Shown here one piece after another: positions 30,914-39,205 of a stretch of 64,000 bases of DNA. The translations under genes and the position numbers were made by a program. Position 1 is the first letter of the stretch, and each line of letters opens with the position of its first letter. The notes below the pieces were generated by a model, which did no database searches, was not told the origin of the DNA, and saw nothing but the letters and a program-made list of their open reading frames with translations. The stretch is from Cohnella cholangitidis (lineage in GTDB: Bacteria > Bacillota > Bacilli > Paenibacillales > Paenibacillaceae). The DNA lies in NCBI RefSeq assembly GCF_014107495.1, contig NZ_CP041969.1, forward strand, positions 6,001,501 through 6,065,500, in the 5' to 3' direction.

Positions 30914-33013
30914 GTGTCCCGAAACATGGAATGGACGTCTCGGCTTTGGGGAAAACGCATTGCGGGCTTACTGATTCTATTTGCCGCGTGGGCAGCCGTA
31001 AGCGGATGCACGTCGGAGTCGCAATCGAACAAGCCGATCCCTAAAGCGGAGCAAGGGGTAATGGATCTTAAGGCGTGGTCGTGGAACAAAGACGGCATTA
31101 TTCCCTTGAACGGGCAGTGGCGGTTCGAATGGTTTAATGCTTCGGACGCGGGGGGGAAGGCGCCGGGAGCCGTGAAGTCCACTCTTGAAGTCCCCGGTAC
31201 TTGGGGCGACTTGAAGATGGAGGATGGAACGGCTCTTCAAGATCAAGGATATGGCGTATATCGATTAACTATAATCCATCGAATCCAGAATGAGATGCTT
31301 GCGATTCGGATTCCGAATATTGCTACCGCTTACGTGTTGTCGATAGACGGCACTATCGTTATGTCGAGAGGGCAAGCAGCAGCGAATGAAGAGGAGGCGA
31401 TTCCTTTTCAATTGCCGGCTACCGTGCATTTTGCGGCCGCCGGAACCGAGACGGAGCTCACGCTGGCCGTAGCCAACTACGATCATAGGGACGGGGGCAT
31501 ACGAACCGAAATCGTTCTCGGCAACTCGGAACGCATACAGAAACTGCAAGTCCGGCATGCCGCGCAAGAGCTCATCGTCTTAGGCTGCTTAATTATGATC
31601 GGGTTCTATCACCTGGGCCTGTTCATCCTCCGTCGCAAAGAAGTGGCGAACATGATGTTTGCCATGCTTTGCTTTTTCGTCGGTCTCAGGATGGGACTTA
31701 TCGGGGAAGGATTTCTCGTTCAATGGATCGGCGTCATGGATTGGGAACTGGCTATCCGCTTGGAATATATAGCTTTCGTCTTGGCAGGATGGTCAGGCTT
31801 TGCCTTTTTTCAAACGTTGTACCCGCATGAAATCAAGCACGCATGGTTTAAGCTGAGCAGTTGGATTGCGGCCGTATTGACATTAAGCGTGTTATTCGTT
31901 AAACCGCTTTTGTTTACTTCGTGGATTTGGGCGTTCCAAGTTTACATTTTATTTTTCAGCATCATCGTGCTGGCGGGTTTGGTGTTATCTGCCCTACGTC
32001 GCCGGGAGGGGGCTAGATTAGCGTTAATCGGAGTAGCGGGCCTCGTCCTCACGATCGTAAACGATATGCTCTTCTACAACGGCTGGTGGCGCTCGGTCGA
32101 CTTGTTGCCGTTCGGATTGTTATTCCTTATCTTGATGAACTCCTTCATTATCTCTCTGAGATTCTCGTTAACTTACGACCGAGCGGAGAGGATGTCTCTT
32201 GAGCTCACGGAATGGAACAATTCATTGGAACAACGAATCGCGGACCGTACGGACGAGCTGCAGTTCTCCTATCAGACGTTGGAACAGGCGAAGGTAGATC
32301 TGGAGCGCTTGGAACAATCCCGGCTTCAGCTCGTCAGCAACATCTCTCATGATCTGAGAACGCCGATTACTTTGTTGCAAGGATATCTAGAGGCGTTGAG
32401 GGACAAAGTCATTTCCGAACCGGCTCAACGGGATAACACGATTCGATTGATGTTAACGAAGGTAGAGGGGTTGAACTCGCTCATTCAGGATCTGTTCGAC
32501 CTCTCCGTTCTGGAAGCGAGGAAAGTCGAACTGTCGTTGGAAAGGGTTCCGCTGCTGAGCTGGAAGGATCGAATAACGGAACAGTACGGCTTGGAGATGC
32601 TGTCGAGAGGAATCTCTTTCGATTGCTCGTTAATGACGGAGGCTGCATTCGGAGCGGCAGTCACGATCGATACACGAAGAATGGATCGGGTGTTTGCCAA
32701 TCTACTGTACAACGCGCTCAAGTTTACGCCGAGCGGAGGAACGATTCGCATAGAGATGAGAACGGATCCGGATCAACCGATGGCGGAGGTGCTTGTCATA
32801 GATAGCGGAGTAGGCATTGATCCCGACGATCTGCCTCATATTTTCGACCGGTATTTCAAAAAGGAAAAATCCCGCAACCCGTCGTCGGCAGGGAGCGGCT
32901 TAGGGTTGGCGATCTCCAAGGAGATCGTGGAAATGCACGGCGGCAACATTAGCGCGTATAACGCGCCCGAGGGAGGGAGCGTGTTCCGAATCGGGTTGCC
33001 CCTTACGGATTAA
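30914..33013 (+). CDS. Sensor histidine kinase with 7TM receptor domain
   Basis: A 699-residue kinase. An N-terminal membrane segment ends in a lipobox-like AAVSGC. Next come an extracytoplasmic carbohydrate-binding-like beta domain (7TMR-DISM type; PLNGQWRFEW near the start, about residues 40-190), seven membrane segments (about 205-420), a coiled coil (WNNSLEQRIADRTDELQFSY), HisKA with phospho-His479 in SNISHDLRTP and an HATPase with VFANLLYNALKF, DSGVGI and GSGLGLAI. The GTG start follows GGGAGAGGGG. Divergent from its OmpR regulator. 7TMR-DISM sensors often respond to sugars or wall fragments; the ligand is unknown. Confidence 0.88.
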   Translation: MSRNMEWTSRLWGKRIAGLLILFAAWAAVSGCTSESQSNKPIPKAEQGVMDLKAWSWNKDGIIPLNGQWRFEWFNASDAGGKAPGAVKSTLEVPGTWGDLKMEDGTALQDQGYGVYRLTIIHRIQNEMLAIRIPNIATAYVLSIDGTIVMSRGQAAANEEEAIPFQLPATVHFAAAGTETELTLAVANYDHRDGGIRTEIVLGNSERIQKLQVRHAAQELIVLGCLIMIGFYHLGLFILRRKEVANMMFAMLCFFVGLRMGLIGEGFLVQWIGVMDWELAIRLEYIAFVLAGWSGFAFFQTLYPHEIKHAWFKLSSWIAAVLTLSVLFVKPLLFTSWIWAFQVYILFFSIIVLAGLVLSALRRREGARLALIGVAGLVLTIVNDMLFYNGWWRSVDLLPFGLLFLILMNSFIISLRFSLTYDRAERMSLELTEWNNSLEQRIADRTDELQFSYQTLEQAKVDLERLEQSRLQLVSNISHDLRTPITLLQGYLEALRDKVISEPAQRDNTIRLMLTKVEGLNSLIQDLFDLSVLEARKVELSLERVPLLSWKDRITEQYGLEMLSRGISFDCSLMTEAAFGAAVTIDTRRMDRVFANLLYNALKFTPSGGTIRIEMRTDPDQPMAEVLVIDSGVGIDPDDLPHIFDRYFKKEKSRNPSSAGSGLGLAISKEIVEMHGGNISAYNAPEGGSVFRIGLPLTD

Positions 33014-33018
33014 GGCTG

Positions 33019-33034
33019 CAGCGTCTAGACGCTG
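33019..33034. repeat. Palindrome between convergent kinase and XRE genes
   Basis: CAGCGTCTAGACGCTG, perfect 16-bp, in the 11-base gap and over the XRE stop. No T-run; a possible weak bidirectional terminator stem. Confidence 0.4.
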
Positions 33035-33372
33035 TCGTTAAGCCTGTGCTCTTGGCGCATGAAATCGGTGATGAGAGTAATCGACTTCTTCCTTTGCTCG
33101 TGGTTCATGTGCTGAAATAAGGTCAGGATTTCTTTCGTATCCGGGGGAACCGGAACCTCGTTCTTTGCTTTGGATTGACTGCCGCCTATAATATAATCTA
33201 ACGACACGTCGAAATAGGCAGCCAGTTTAATAAGCGTTTCATAAATAGGCTGTCTGTTGTTAATCTCGTAATGACTGTATGCGGAACGGGTAATGCCTAT
33301 GTGACGCGCTACTTCTTCCTGCGAGATTTTCCGGCGAAGGCGCAGTTCCCGCAGACGTTCTCCCATATTCAT
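33025..33372 (-). CDS. XRE-family repressor
   Basis: A 115-residue regulator. MGERLRELRLRRKISQEEVARHIGITRSAYSHYEINNRQPIYETLIKLAAYFDVSLDYIIGG is a textbook Cro/cI helix-turn-helix, followed by a C-terminal helical part (ILTLFQHMNHEQRKKSITL). ATG 33372 (AAGGAG 9 bases upstream) is chosen over longer in-frame starts, since the promoter at 33441-33413 leaves no room for them. Its own promoter spacer holds the palindrome GATACAAAATGTATC, repeated before the divergent gene at 33594, so it most likely represses both. Confidence 0.85.
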   Translation of the reverse strand: MNMGERLRELRLRRKISQEEVARHIGITRSAYSHYEINNRQPIYETLIKLAAYFDVSLDYIIGGSQSKAKNEVPVPPDTKEILTLFQHMNHEQRKKSITLITDFMRQEHRLNDSV

Positions 33373-33412
33373 ATCTATAATCTCCTTGACACCAGATAGA
33401 GTATCTATTAGT

Positions 33413-33441
33413 AATTTATGATACAAAATGTATCGTGTCAA
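33413..33441 (-). promoter_or_regulatory. XRE repressor promoter with operator in the spacer
   Basis: Minus strand TTGACA (33441-33436), 17-base spacer, TAAATT (33418-33413). The operator GATACAAAATGTATC (33420-33434) lies within the spacer. A related AGATA-GAG-TATCT (33394-33406) follows in the leader. Confidence 0.75.
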
Positions 33442-33559
33442 GAGGTTCGGAAACGTTTTCTGCTTCTATTGATAAATAAGTTACTAAGAAGTTGTTAAGA
33501 ATTACATTTAGAACAAGGTTTTGAGTTATTGGATTGGAAGAAAAATGCAACATATTGAA

Positions 33560-33574
33560 GATACAAAATGTATC
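33560..33574. promoter_or_regulatory. Second copy of the XRE operator
   Basis: GATACAAAATGTATC, identical to the copy at 33420-33434, 20 bases before the start of the divergent gene. A TTGGAT (33527-33532) / 18 / CATATT (33551-33556) promoter would start transcription within it. Confidence 0.65.
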
Positions 33575-33593
33575 TTTTTAGGGGGTGAATGAG

Positions 33594-33860
33594 ATGAAGG
33601 TAACTATCCTTGGCGCGAAAATGACCCATAGCGAGGATTCGGGTTATGTCGGCCATATCCAATTCGAAGTCGAACAACACAAGCAGCCTTACGAGGTCAC
33701 GATACAAAGCGACAACGGCAGAAACAATTGGAGCTATGCGCTCAATTTCAGCAATCAACCGGGAAGCGAAGAGGAAATTCAAGCCGTGGACGAGCAATTG
33801 GAAGAAGACGATGCTTTCTTCGAGCAATTCGTAATCGCTGCGAACAAAGCTTTAGAATAA
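33594..33860 (+). CDS. 88-residue hypothetical protein under XRE control
   Basis: ATG 33594 has GGGGG 8 bases upstream; GTG 33585 is too close to that site. The product begins MKVTILGAKMTHSEDSGYVG, reads like a small beta-sheet protein (HIQFEVEQHKQPYEVTIQS, WSYALNFS) and has a strongly acidic C-terminal helix (SEEEIQAVDEQLEEDDAFFEQF). No catalytic residue pattern, signal or membrane segment is seen, and no family is recognised. It is the only gene on its transcript, and its operator is identical to the one in the repressor's promoter. Confidence 0.7.
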   Translation: MKVTILGAKMTHSEDSGYVGHIQFEVEQHKQPYEVTIQSDNGRNNWSYALNFSNQPGSEEEIQAVDEQLEEDDAFFEQFVIAANKALE

Positions 33861-33891
33861 TATTGATTGAGCATGATAACCCAACACAAAT

Positions 33892-33940
33892 AAAGAAGTT
33901 GCCCAGAAGTTTTCACTTTTGAGGCAGCTTCTTTTATTGT
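33892..33940 (+). terminator. Terminator after the XRE-controlled gene
   Basis: AAAGAAGTTGCC (33892-33903) pairs with GGCAGCTTCTTT (33923-33934), with an inner AAGT/ACTT stem, then TTATTG. Confidence 0.75.
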
Positions 33941-34042
33941 TTACTCGTAGCTCTTCACCACATTCATACAACCTTCACTTGCTAAAAGTGCCTTCGTTTT
34001 TCTGTTGCAATATGGAATATTAAGGACCAACCATATTCTGGA

Positions 34043-34351
34043 CTATTCCTTCACTTGATAATCGATCTCCAGGAAGTTTTCTACTTCCGTTACCCAACGT
34101 TCGTTCACGAATTTCACGTGAAGAGGGTGATCATTATAGGCCTCGTAAGCACCCGCATCCTCGAATTCCATCGAGAAGCCGAACGCGAATTCGTTTTTCG
34201 GGCTTACTTGGCGGTACGCTTTGAAGTTCCTGACGGATGGTATCGAGGATAGAATGGATCGCCCGTCTTCGATGAAACGCTCTTCCTCCGCGGACCCCTT
34301 AGAATGTTTCAGATTAAAGATGACGGAATGAATAATGGCTTGCTTGTTCAA
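34043..34351 (-). CDS. Dabb-family (stress-responsive alpha/beta barrel) protein
   Basis: A 102-residue protein with the dimeric alpha/beta barrel pattern: HSVIFNLKH near the start, FGFSMEFEDAGAYEAYNDHPLH in the middle and VENFLEIDYQ at the end. The H-P-x-H segment is the usual conserved part. The family is widespread, often of unknown substrate. It ends 51 bases before the end of the GH3 gene on the same strand, downstream of it. Confidence 0.8.
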   Translation of the reverse strand: MNKQAIIHSVIFNLKHSKGSAEEERFIEDGRSILSSIPSVRNFKAYRQVSPKNEFAFGFSMEFEDAGAYEAYNDHPLHVKFVNERWVTEVENFLEIDYQVKE

Positions 34352-34402
34352 TGCTGGTTCCTCCCCATAAGCTCGAATGTTTGTTATTCGATTATAGAGC
34401 TT

Positions 34403-37225
34403 TTACGATCGAAATTGAAAGGATCCGATTCTGAGCTCGCCTTTAAACACGAAATATACGCTTCTGTTTCCGTCGGGCAACTCTGCCGGGCAAGTTACGG
34501 TATGCCATCCGGAACGGGAGCCGGAGACGTCGCAGCTTCCCGCAAGCTGACCATCGGGACTGTCGATTCGAATCTCGATCCGAGCATCCTCGGAACAAAC
34601 GACCCTAGCCTCGAAAGAGCGAATATCCGAGCGCAAAGCGACATCGTCGAACCGAATCCAGGCTAGCGGGGAGGATGTCACTACGCTGTCTCCGCCTTCC
34701 GTGTTCTCGCCGATCAGCACGCCTTCATAATCATCGTAATTAACGGCTTTCGTGTTCAGCAGCAAATTACGTGCAGGAATCGTTTCCCCGGCTACCGTAA
34801 TGGTACTGTTCAAGCGAACGTCGGAGGAGGATGAGCCGATCATCAAGGTGCATTGACCGCTTTCCAGACAGAATTTGTCCCTTGTGACATCCCAGAATGC
34901 GAGATCGGAGGCTACCAATTCGAACGCAACTTCGGTTGACTCTCCAGCGGCAAGAGCAATCCGTTTAAATCCTTGCAACTGTCTGAGCGGACGTTTCACG
35001 CGGGAAGGTCCCGACCGGGTATAGAGCTGGACGACTTCCTCGCCATCCGAAGTACCCGTATTCGTTACGAGCAAAGTAGCCGTAACGCGGTCTCCTTCGG
35101 CAATGCGATCCGAATCCAGCTTCAAGTCATCGTACTGGAACGCCGTATAAGATAACCCGTGTCCGAATGGATAGAGAGGTTTACCGGCAAAGTATTGATA
35201 AGTGCGTTCGCTCTTGATAATGTCGTAATCCATGAACTCTCCGAGCTGGTTGACGGATTCGTACCATGTCATGTTCAAACGTCCTGCCGGATTATAATGG
35301 CCGAATAGAACATCGGCAAGAGCGGTTCCGATCTCGTGTCCGGCATGGGAACAATAGAGCACCGCGGGAATATGCTCGTTGACCCAATTGATCGCGTAAG
35401 GGTAGCTGCCGACGATAACGACGATCGTATTCGGATTAGCCGCGTAAACTTCCTTAATGAGCTTTTCTTGCGACGCCGCAAGAGTAAGATCCGGTCGGTC
35501 GATCGTTTCTTTCCCGTTGATCAACGGATGATTACCGACGAGCACGACGGCAACGTCCGCGTCCCGTGCGGTTTCAACGGCAACGTTCAGCCCGTCGACA
35601 ACCTTCTCGAACGTGAAGGCGTCCGCATCTTTAACCGAACCGTCCTGAACGTTCAAATTGCCGGAGGCCGCATCGACCGTTACGGGACGATCGTTCCACG
35701 TCGTTAATGTAGCCGCTTCGTTATCGTGACGCACGTGGAATACTTCTTTCGTGAACCATTCCCAGATATGTTCGGAGGAAGCCGTAACCTTGGAGTCGTC
35801 CGTCGTGAGATACAAACCGTTCGTGCCCGAGATCAAAGTATGGCTGTTCCAGCCCCAATCGGACACTTCGAATATTTCCGCGTTGTCGGCAGACGGTTGA
35901 TTGGCTGCCAGCGGCTGCTTGTCTTCCTGCGTTAACGCGACGTACTTTCCGTTAGCTATAGATTTCAGCTTCACGTGATCGCAGCCGCTAGCGAAGGTGA
36001 CGGACCGATCGTCCGCGGAGAGCAGCTTCCGAATGCCTTCAAGCGGAGTTGTCGCATATGGCAACGTGCCGCTGTACCAATCCCGATACACCTTGCCGCC
36101 CAACGGTCCGATGACGGCTACTTTTTTCAATTTCTCCGCTTGCAACGGAAGCGCGCCGTTCTCGTTCTTCAGCAAGACGATGCTTTTTTTGACGGCTTCC
36201 AGCGATAGGGCGATATGATCGGGCTGCAAAATAACCGATTCGTCGATGGCCGCGTACGGATTGCGGGAATCCGGATCGAACTCGCCTAGGCGGAAACGGA
36301 CGCGAAATGTATTGGCGAGGGCGGCATCCAGATCTTGTTCGGTCAGTAGTCCTTCCGCCAACGCATCCCGAATCGCTTGCTTGGAGATATCGTGATCGTC
36401 GGTAATGCTGTCTACGCCGGCTTTAATCGTAAGAGCTACCGCTTCCTTGTAAGTCTCAACGTATTTATGCTCGTTAACCGTACCGAGAACGTCTCCGGCA
36501 TCGCTGACGACGAAGCCGTCCATGCCCCATTCCTGCTTCACGACCCGTTTGACGTCGGGATTCAAGTTAGCCGGTACGCCGTTAACGGAGTTATAGGCGG
36601 TCATCATGGACTTTGCTTGTCCCTCTTTGAAAGGAATCTCGAAAGCCTTCAAATAATATTCCTTCATATTGCGCGGATCGATGCTTACCGAGCATTCTCC
36701 GCGATCGATTTCATTATTGTTGCCGATGAAATGTTTCAGGGAAGCAACGGATTTCAGGTAGAACGGGTCGTCGCCTTGCAAGCCGCGGGTAAGAGCGGTA
36801 GATAGCTTGCCCGTTAAGTGAGGATCCTCTCCGTAAGCTTCTTCCGTGCGTCCCCAACGCGGATCGCGTTCCATATCGACGGTTGGCGCCCAGAGGGTCA
36901 AGCCGTTAATGGCGGGGTTTCTCTTATAGAAGCCGCGAGCTTCATCGCCGATGACGCTGCCGACTCGTTGCAGCAGCTCGGTATCCCAAGTACAAGCCAG
37001 GCCTATCGGTTGAGGGAAGCTGGTTGCTTCTCCTAACCAAGCCATGCCGTGAGCGGCTTCCGTTCCGTGTTTGTACGCTTTGATTCCTAGGCGAGCGATC
37101 TCGTCCTGGTACTGGCACATCAGATTGATTTTTTCGTCCAACGTGAGTTGCGACACCAGATCGGATACCCTTTCCGCGAGCGGCAGATCCGGATTTTGGA
37201 AACGATATTCGTATTTTTCAGTCAT
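34403..37225 (-). CDS. Glycoside hydrolase family 3 with inserted and C-terminal accessory modules
   Basis: A 940-residue cytoplasmic (no signal peptide) beta-glycosidase. The GH3 barrel covers about residues 1-330, with substrate-site motifs RDPRWGRTEEAYGEDP and KHFIGNN and the nucleophile in GFVVSDAGD. The C-terminal GH3 sandwich is split: residues about 420-560 (ANGKYVALTQEDKQPL... to ...DADAFTFEKV) look like a fascin/beta-trefoil-type module inside it. An Fn3-like domain follows (ATLLVTNTGTSDGEEVVQLY), then a carbohydrate-binding-module-6-like end (about 820-940). Divergent from a YesM-type sensor. Substrate probably plant oligosaccharides (xylo- or gluco-), by context. Confidence 0.85.
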   Translation of the reverse strand: MTEKYEYRFQNPDLPLAERVSDLVSQLTLDEKINLMCQYQDEIARLGIKAYKHGTEAAHGMAWLGEATSFPQPIGLACTWDTELLQRVGSVIGDEARGFYKRNPAINGLTLWAPTVDMERDPRWGRTEEAYGEDPHLTGKLSTALTRGLQGDDPFYLKSVASLKHFIGNNNEIDRGECSVSIDPRNMKEYYLKAFEIPFKEGQAKSMMTAYNSVNGVPANLNPDVKRVVKQEWGMDGFVVSDAGDVLGTVNEHKYVETYKEAVALTIKAGVDSITDDHDISKQAIRDALAEGLLTEQDLDAALANTFRVRFRLGEFDPDSRNPYAAIDESVILQPDHIALSLEAVKKSIVLLKNENGALPLQAEKLKKVAVIGPLGGKVYRDWYSGTLPYATTPLEGIRKLLSADDRSVTFASGCDHVKLKSIANGKYVALTQEDKQPLAANQPSADNAEIFEVSDWGWNSHTLISGTNGLYLTTDDSKVTASSEHIWEWFTKEVFHVRHDNEAATLTTWNDRPVTVDAASGNLNVQDGSVKDADAFTFEKVVDGLNVAVETARDADVAVVLVGNHPLINGKETIDRPDLTLAASQEKLIKEVYAANPNTIVVIVGSYPYAINWVNEHIPAVLYCSHAGHEIGTALADVLFGHYNPAGRLNMTWYESVNQLGEFMDYDIIKSERTYQYFAGKPLYPFGHGLSYTAFQYDDLKLDSDRIAEGDRVTATLLVTNTGTSDGEEVVQLYTRSGPSRVKRPLRQLQGFKRIALAAGESTEVAFELVASDLAFWDVTRDKFCLESGQCTLMIGSSSSDVRLNSTITVAGETIPARNLLLNTKAVNYDDYEGVLIGENTEGGDSVVTSSPLAWIRFDDVALRSDIRSFEARVVCSEDARIEIRIDSPDGQLAGSCDVSGSRSGWHTVTCPAELPDGNRSVYFVFKGELRIGSFQFRS

Positions 37226-37420
37226 TCAATACTCAGCCCCCATCATCATTGAAACCGTAATTTTAACGATTTTAACACGCGCGGACAATCGATCATACCC
37301 GCTAAATTGGTGATAAAATCCGTTCACAATTAGTTGTTGAACCCGTTTACAATAAGCATATCGTCATATAAAGTGTATTTGATTAGCAGGAACCGCTAAA
37401 CCATAAAGGTGGTAATACGA

Positions 37421-39205
37421 TTGTTTTCTCGTACTCTCAACAACATGAAGCTAAGGACGAAGCTTATACTGTCCTTCGTGGCCGTCGTATTTTTGCCCGT
37501 CCTGCTCGTCGGAGTCCTCTTAACGAACGAGCTGAGGAATATGGCGCTCAGCAACGCGATGGAGCAAACGTCGGCCAACGTGCAACGGGTTAAAGCCCGC
37601 ACGGCCGAGCTGATTAACGTCGCTTACGATAGCTCTTACCGAATGGCGAACGATGCCCGATTAGAAGCCGTATCTAATCGCCGCTACGAGTCCGTATACG
37701 AGGTCGTCGAAGCTTACCGGGAATACCAGGTGTTCAACGAAAACAAGCGGTTGTACAAAGAAATATCGAACCTCAGATTTTATATGGACAACCCGACCAT
37801 GCTGGATAACTGGGAGTTCATTCAACCCCAAGACGACATCAAAAGTTCGGATTGGTACCGGAAAGCGTTAAGCAGCTCGAACGGCAAAGTAAGCTGGTAC
37901 TTCCTCGAGGACGAGAGATATAACCGCAAATATTTAAGCTTGGTCCGAAAAGTGAATTTCGTGGAGAAAAATACGAGCGGCGTGCTTGTCATCAACGTAA
38001 ACATGAATATGCTGAATTCCATCTTGAGGCAGGAATCGTTCGAGACGATGATCGTCGACGAGAGCAATACGATCGTCGCGGCGAATCGCGCGGATCGCGT
38101 AGGCAATACGCTAGGCGATATCGCCTTTGAACGGGACGTCATCACGGAGCAAGGAGGCGCCTTCGAAGCGAACGTCAACGGCAAAGCGTCCCGAATTCTC
38201 ATCGAGCCTTTGATTCCGGAAGACAGCGTGAATTCCTTGCGCATCATTTCCGTATTTTCCATCGATACGATCGTGAAGGACGCGAACCAAATTAACAATC
38301 TGGCGTTGATCATTATTACGTTCAGCTTGATTATCGCGATCTTGCTTATCTATGCGGTATCGACCATTCTGTCAAAGAGAATGCTGAGACTAAGCAAACA
38401 TATTTCGAAGGTTGCGACGGGTAATCTGGATATTATGCTGGAGATCGACGGCAAAGACGAGATCGGCCAATTATCGCGTCAGTTCAATTCGATGGTGACG
38501 AGCATTAATACGTTGGTCGCGGAAGTCGAAGAGACGCACAAACAGAACAACTTGCTCGAATCCAAACAGAACGAGATCAAGCTCAAGATGATGGCGAGTC
38601 AAATTAATCCCCACTTTCTGTTCAACGCCTTGGAATCGATTCGGATGAAAGCCCATCTGAAAGGCGAAAAGGAAATTTCTCAAGTCGTTCGGCTGTTGGG
38701 CAAGCTTATGCGTCGCAACCTTGAGGTGGGAACGGGCAAAACGACTTTGGCGGACGAGCTGGATATCGTACGTTGTTACTTGGACATTCAGAAGTTTCGA
38801 TACGAGGACAGGCTGCAATATTCTCTCCGGCTGGATCAGAGAGCGGAACGGGTCGGAATTCCCCCTCTCATCATCCAGCCGTTGGTCGAGAACGCCGTCA
38901 TTCACGGGCTGGAAAATAAGATGGAGGGCGGAATCGTTCACGTTCAAGTCGAACTGATCGGGGACAAAATCCATATCGACGTATTCGATAACGGCGCAGG
39001 GATGTCCACAGACAAAATCGCCCAGCTCTACGAATCGTTGAATGAGTCCGAGGATGACGAGAAAAACCGGATCGGGTTGCGCAACGTCCATCTGCGATTA
39101 CTGCTTACCTATGGAGAAGAGCATGGGCTCAAGTTCCAGAGCGAGCCGGGCGTAGGGACGCATATCACTTTTACAATTCCATCTGGGGGAGACATTCATG
39201 TATAA
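37421..39205 (+). CDS. YesM-like sensor histidine kinase
   Basis: A kinase of 594 residues: membrane helix (about 12-32), extracytoplasmic Cache-type sensor, second helix (LALIIITFSLIIAILLIYAV), HAMP linker, then a LytS/YesM-type His_kinase domain with INPHFLFNALESIRM (His398) and an ATPase part with QPLVENAVIHG and DNGAGM. The TTG start at 37421 is chosen (GGTGG 8 bases upstream); GTG 37409 and ATG 37445 are alternatives. It overlaps the response-regulator gene by 8 bases. In Paenibacillus such pairs sense extracytoplasmic oligosaccharides and control the adjacent transporter. Confidence 0.9.
   Translation: MFSRTLNNMKLRTKLILSFVAVVFLPVLLVGVLLTNELRNMALSNAMEQTSANVQRVKARTAELINVAYDSSYRMANDARLEAVSNRRYESVYEVVEAYREYQVFNENKRLYKEISNLRFYMDNPTMLDNWEFIQPQDDIKSSDWYRKALSSSNGKVSWYFLEDERYNRKYLSLVRKVNFVEKNTSGVLVINVNMNMLNSILRQESFETMIVDESNTIVAANRADRVGNTLGDIAFERDVITEQGGAFEANVNGKASRILIEPLIPEDSVNSLRIISVFSIDTIVKDANQINNLALIIITFSLIIAILLIYAVSTILSKRMLRLSKHISKVATGNLDIMLEIDGKDEIGQLSRQFNSMVTSINTLVAEVEETHKQNNLLESKQNEIKLKMMASQINPHFLFNALESIRMKAHLKGEKEISQVVRLLGKLMRRNLEVGTGKTTLADELDIVRCYLDIQKFRYEDRLQYSLRLDQRAERVGIPPLIIQPLVENAVIHGLENKMEGGIVHVQVELIGDKIHIDVFDNGAGMSTDKIAQLYESLNESEDDEKNRIGLRNVHLRLLLTYGEEHGLKFQSEPGVGTHITFTIPSGGDIHV

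Noticed and set aside
33441..33465. A catabolite-repression-like sequence GGAAACGTTTTC
   Set aside because: It lacks the outer TG/CA of the consensus and no sugar gene is attached.
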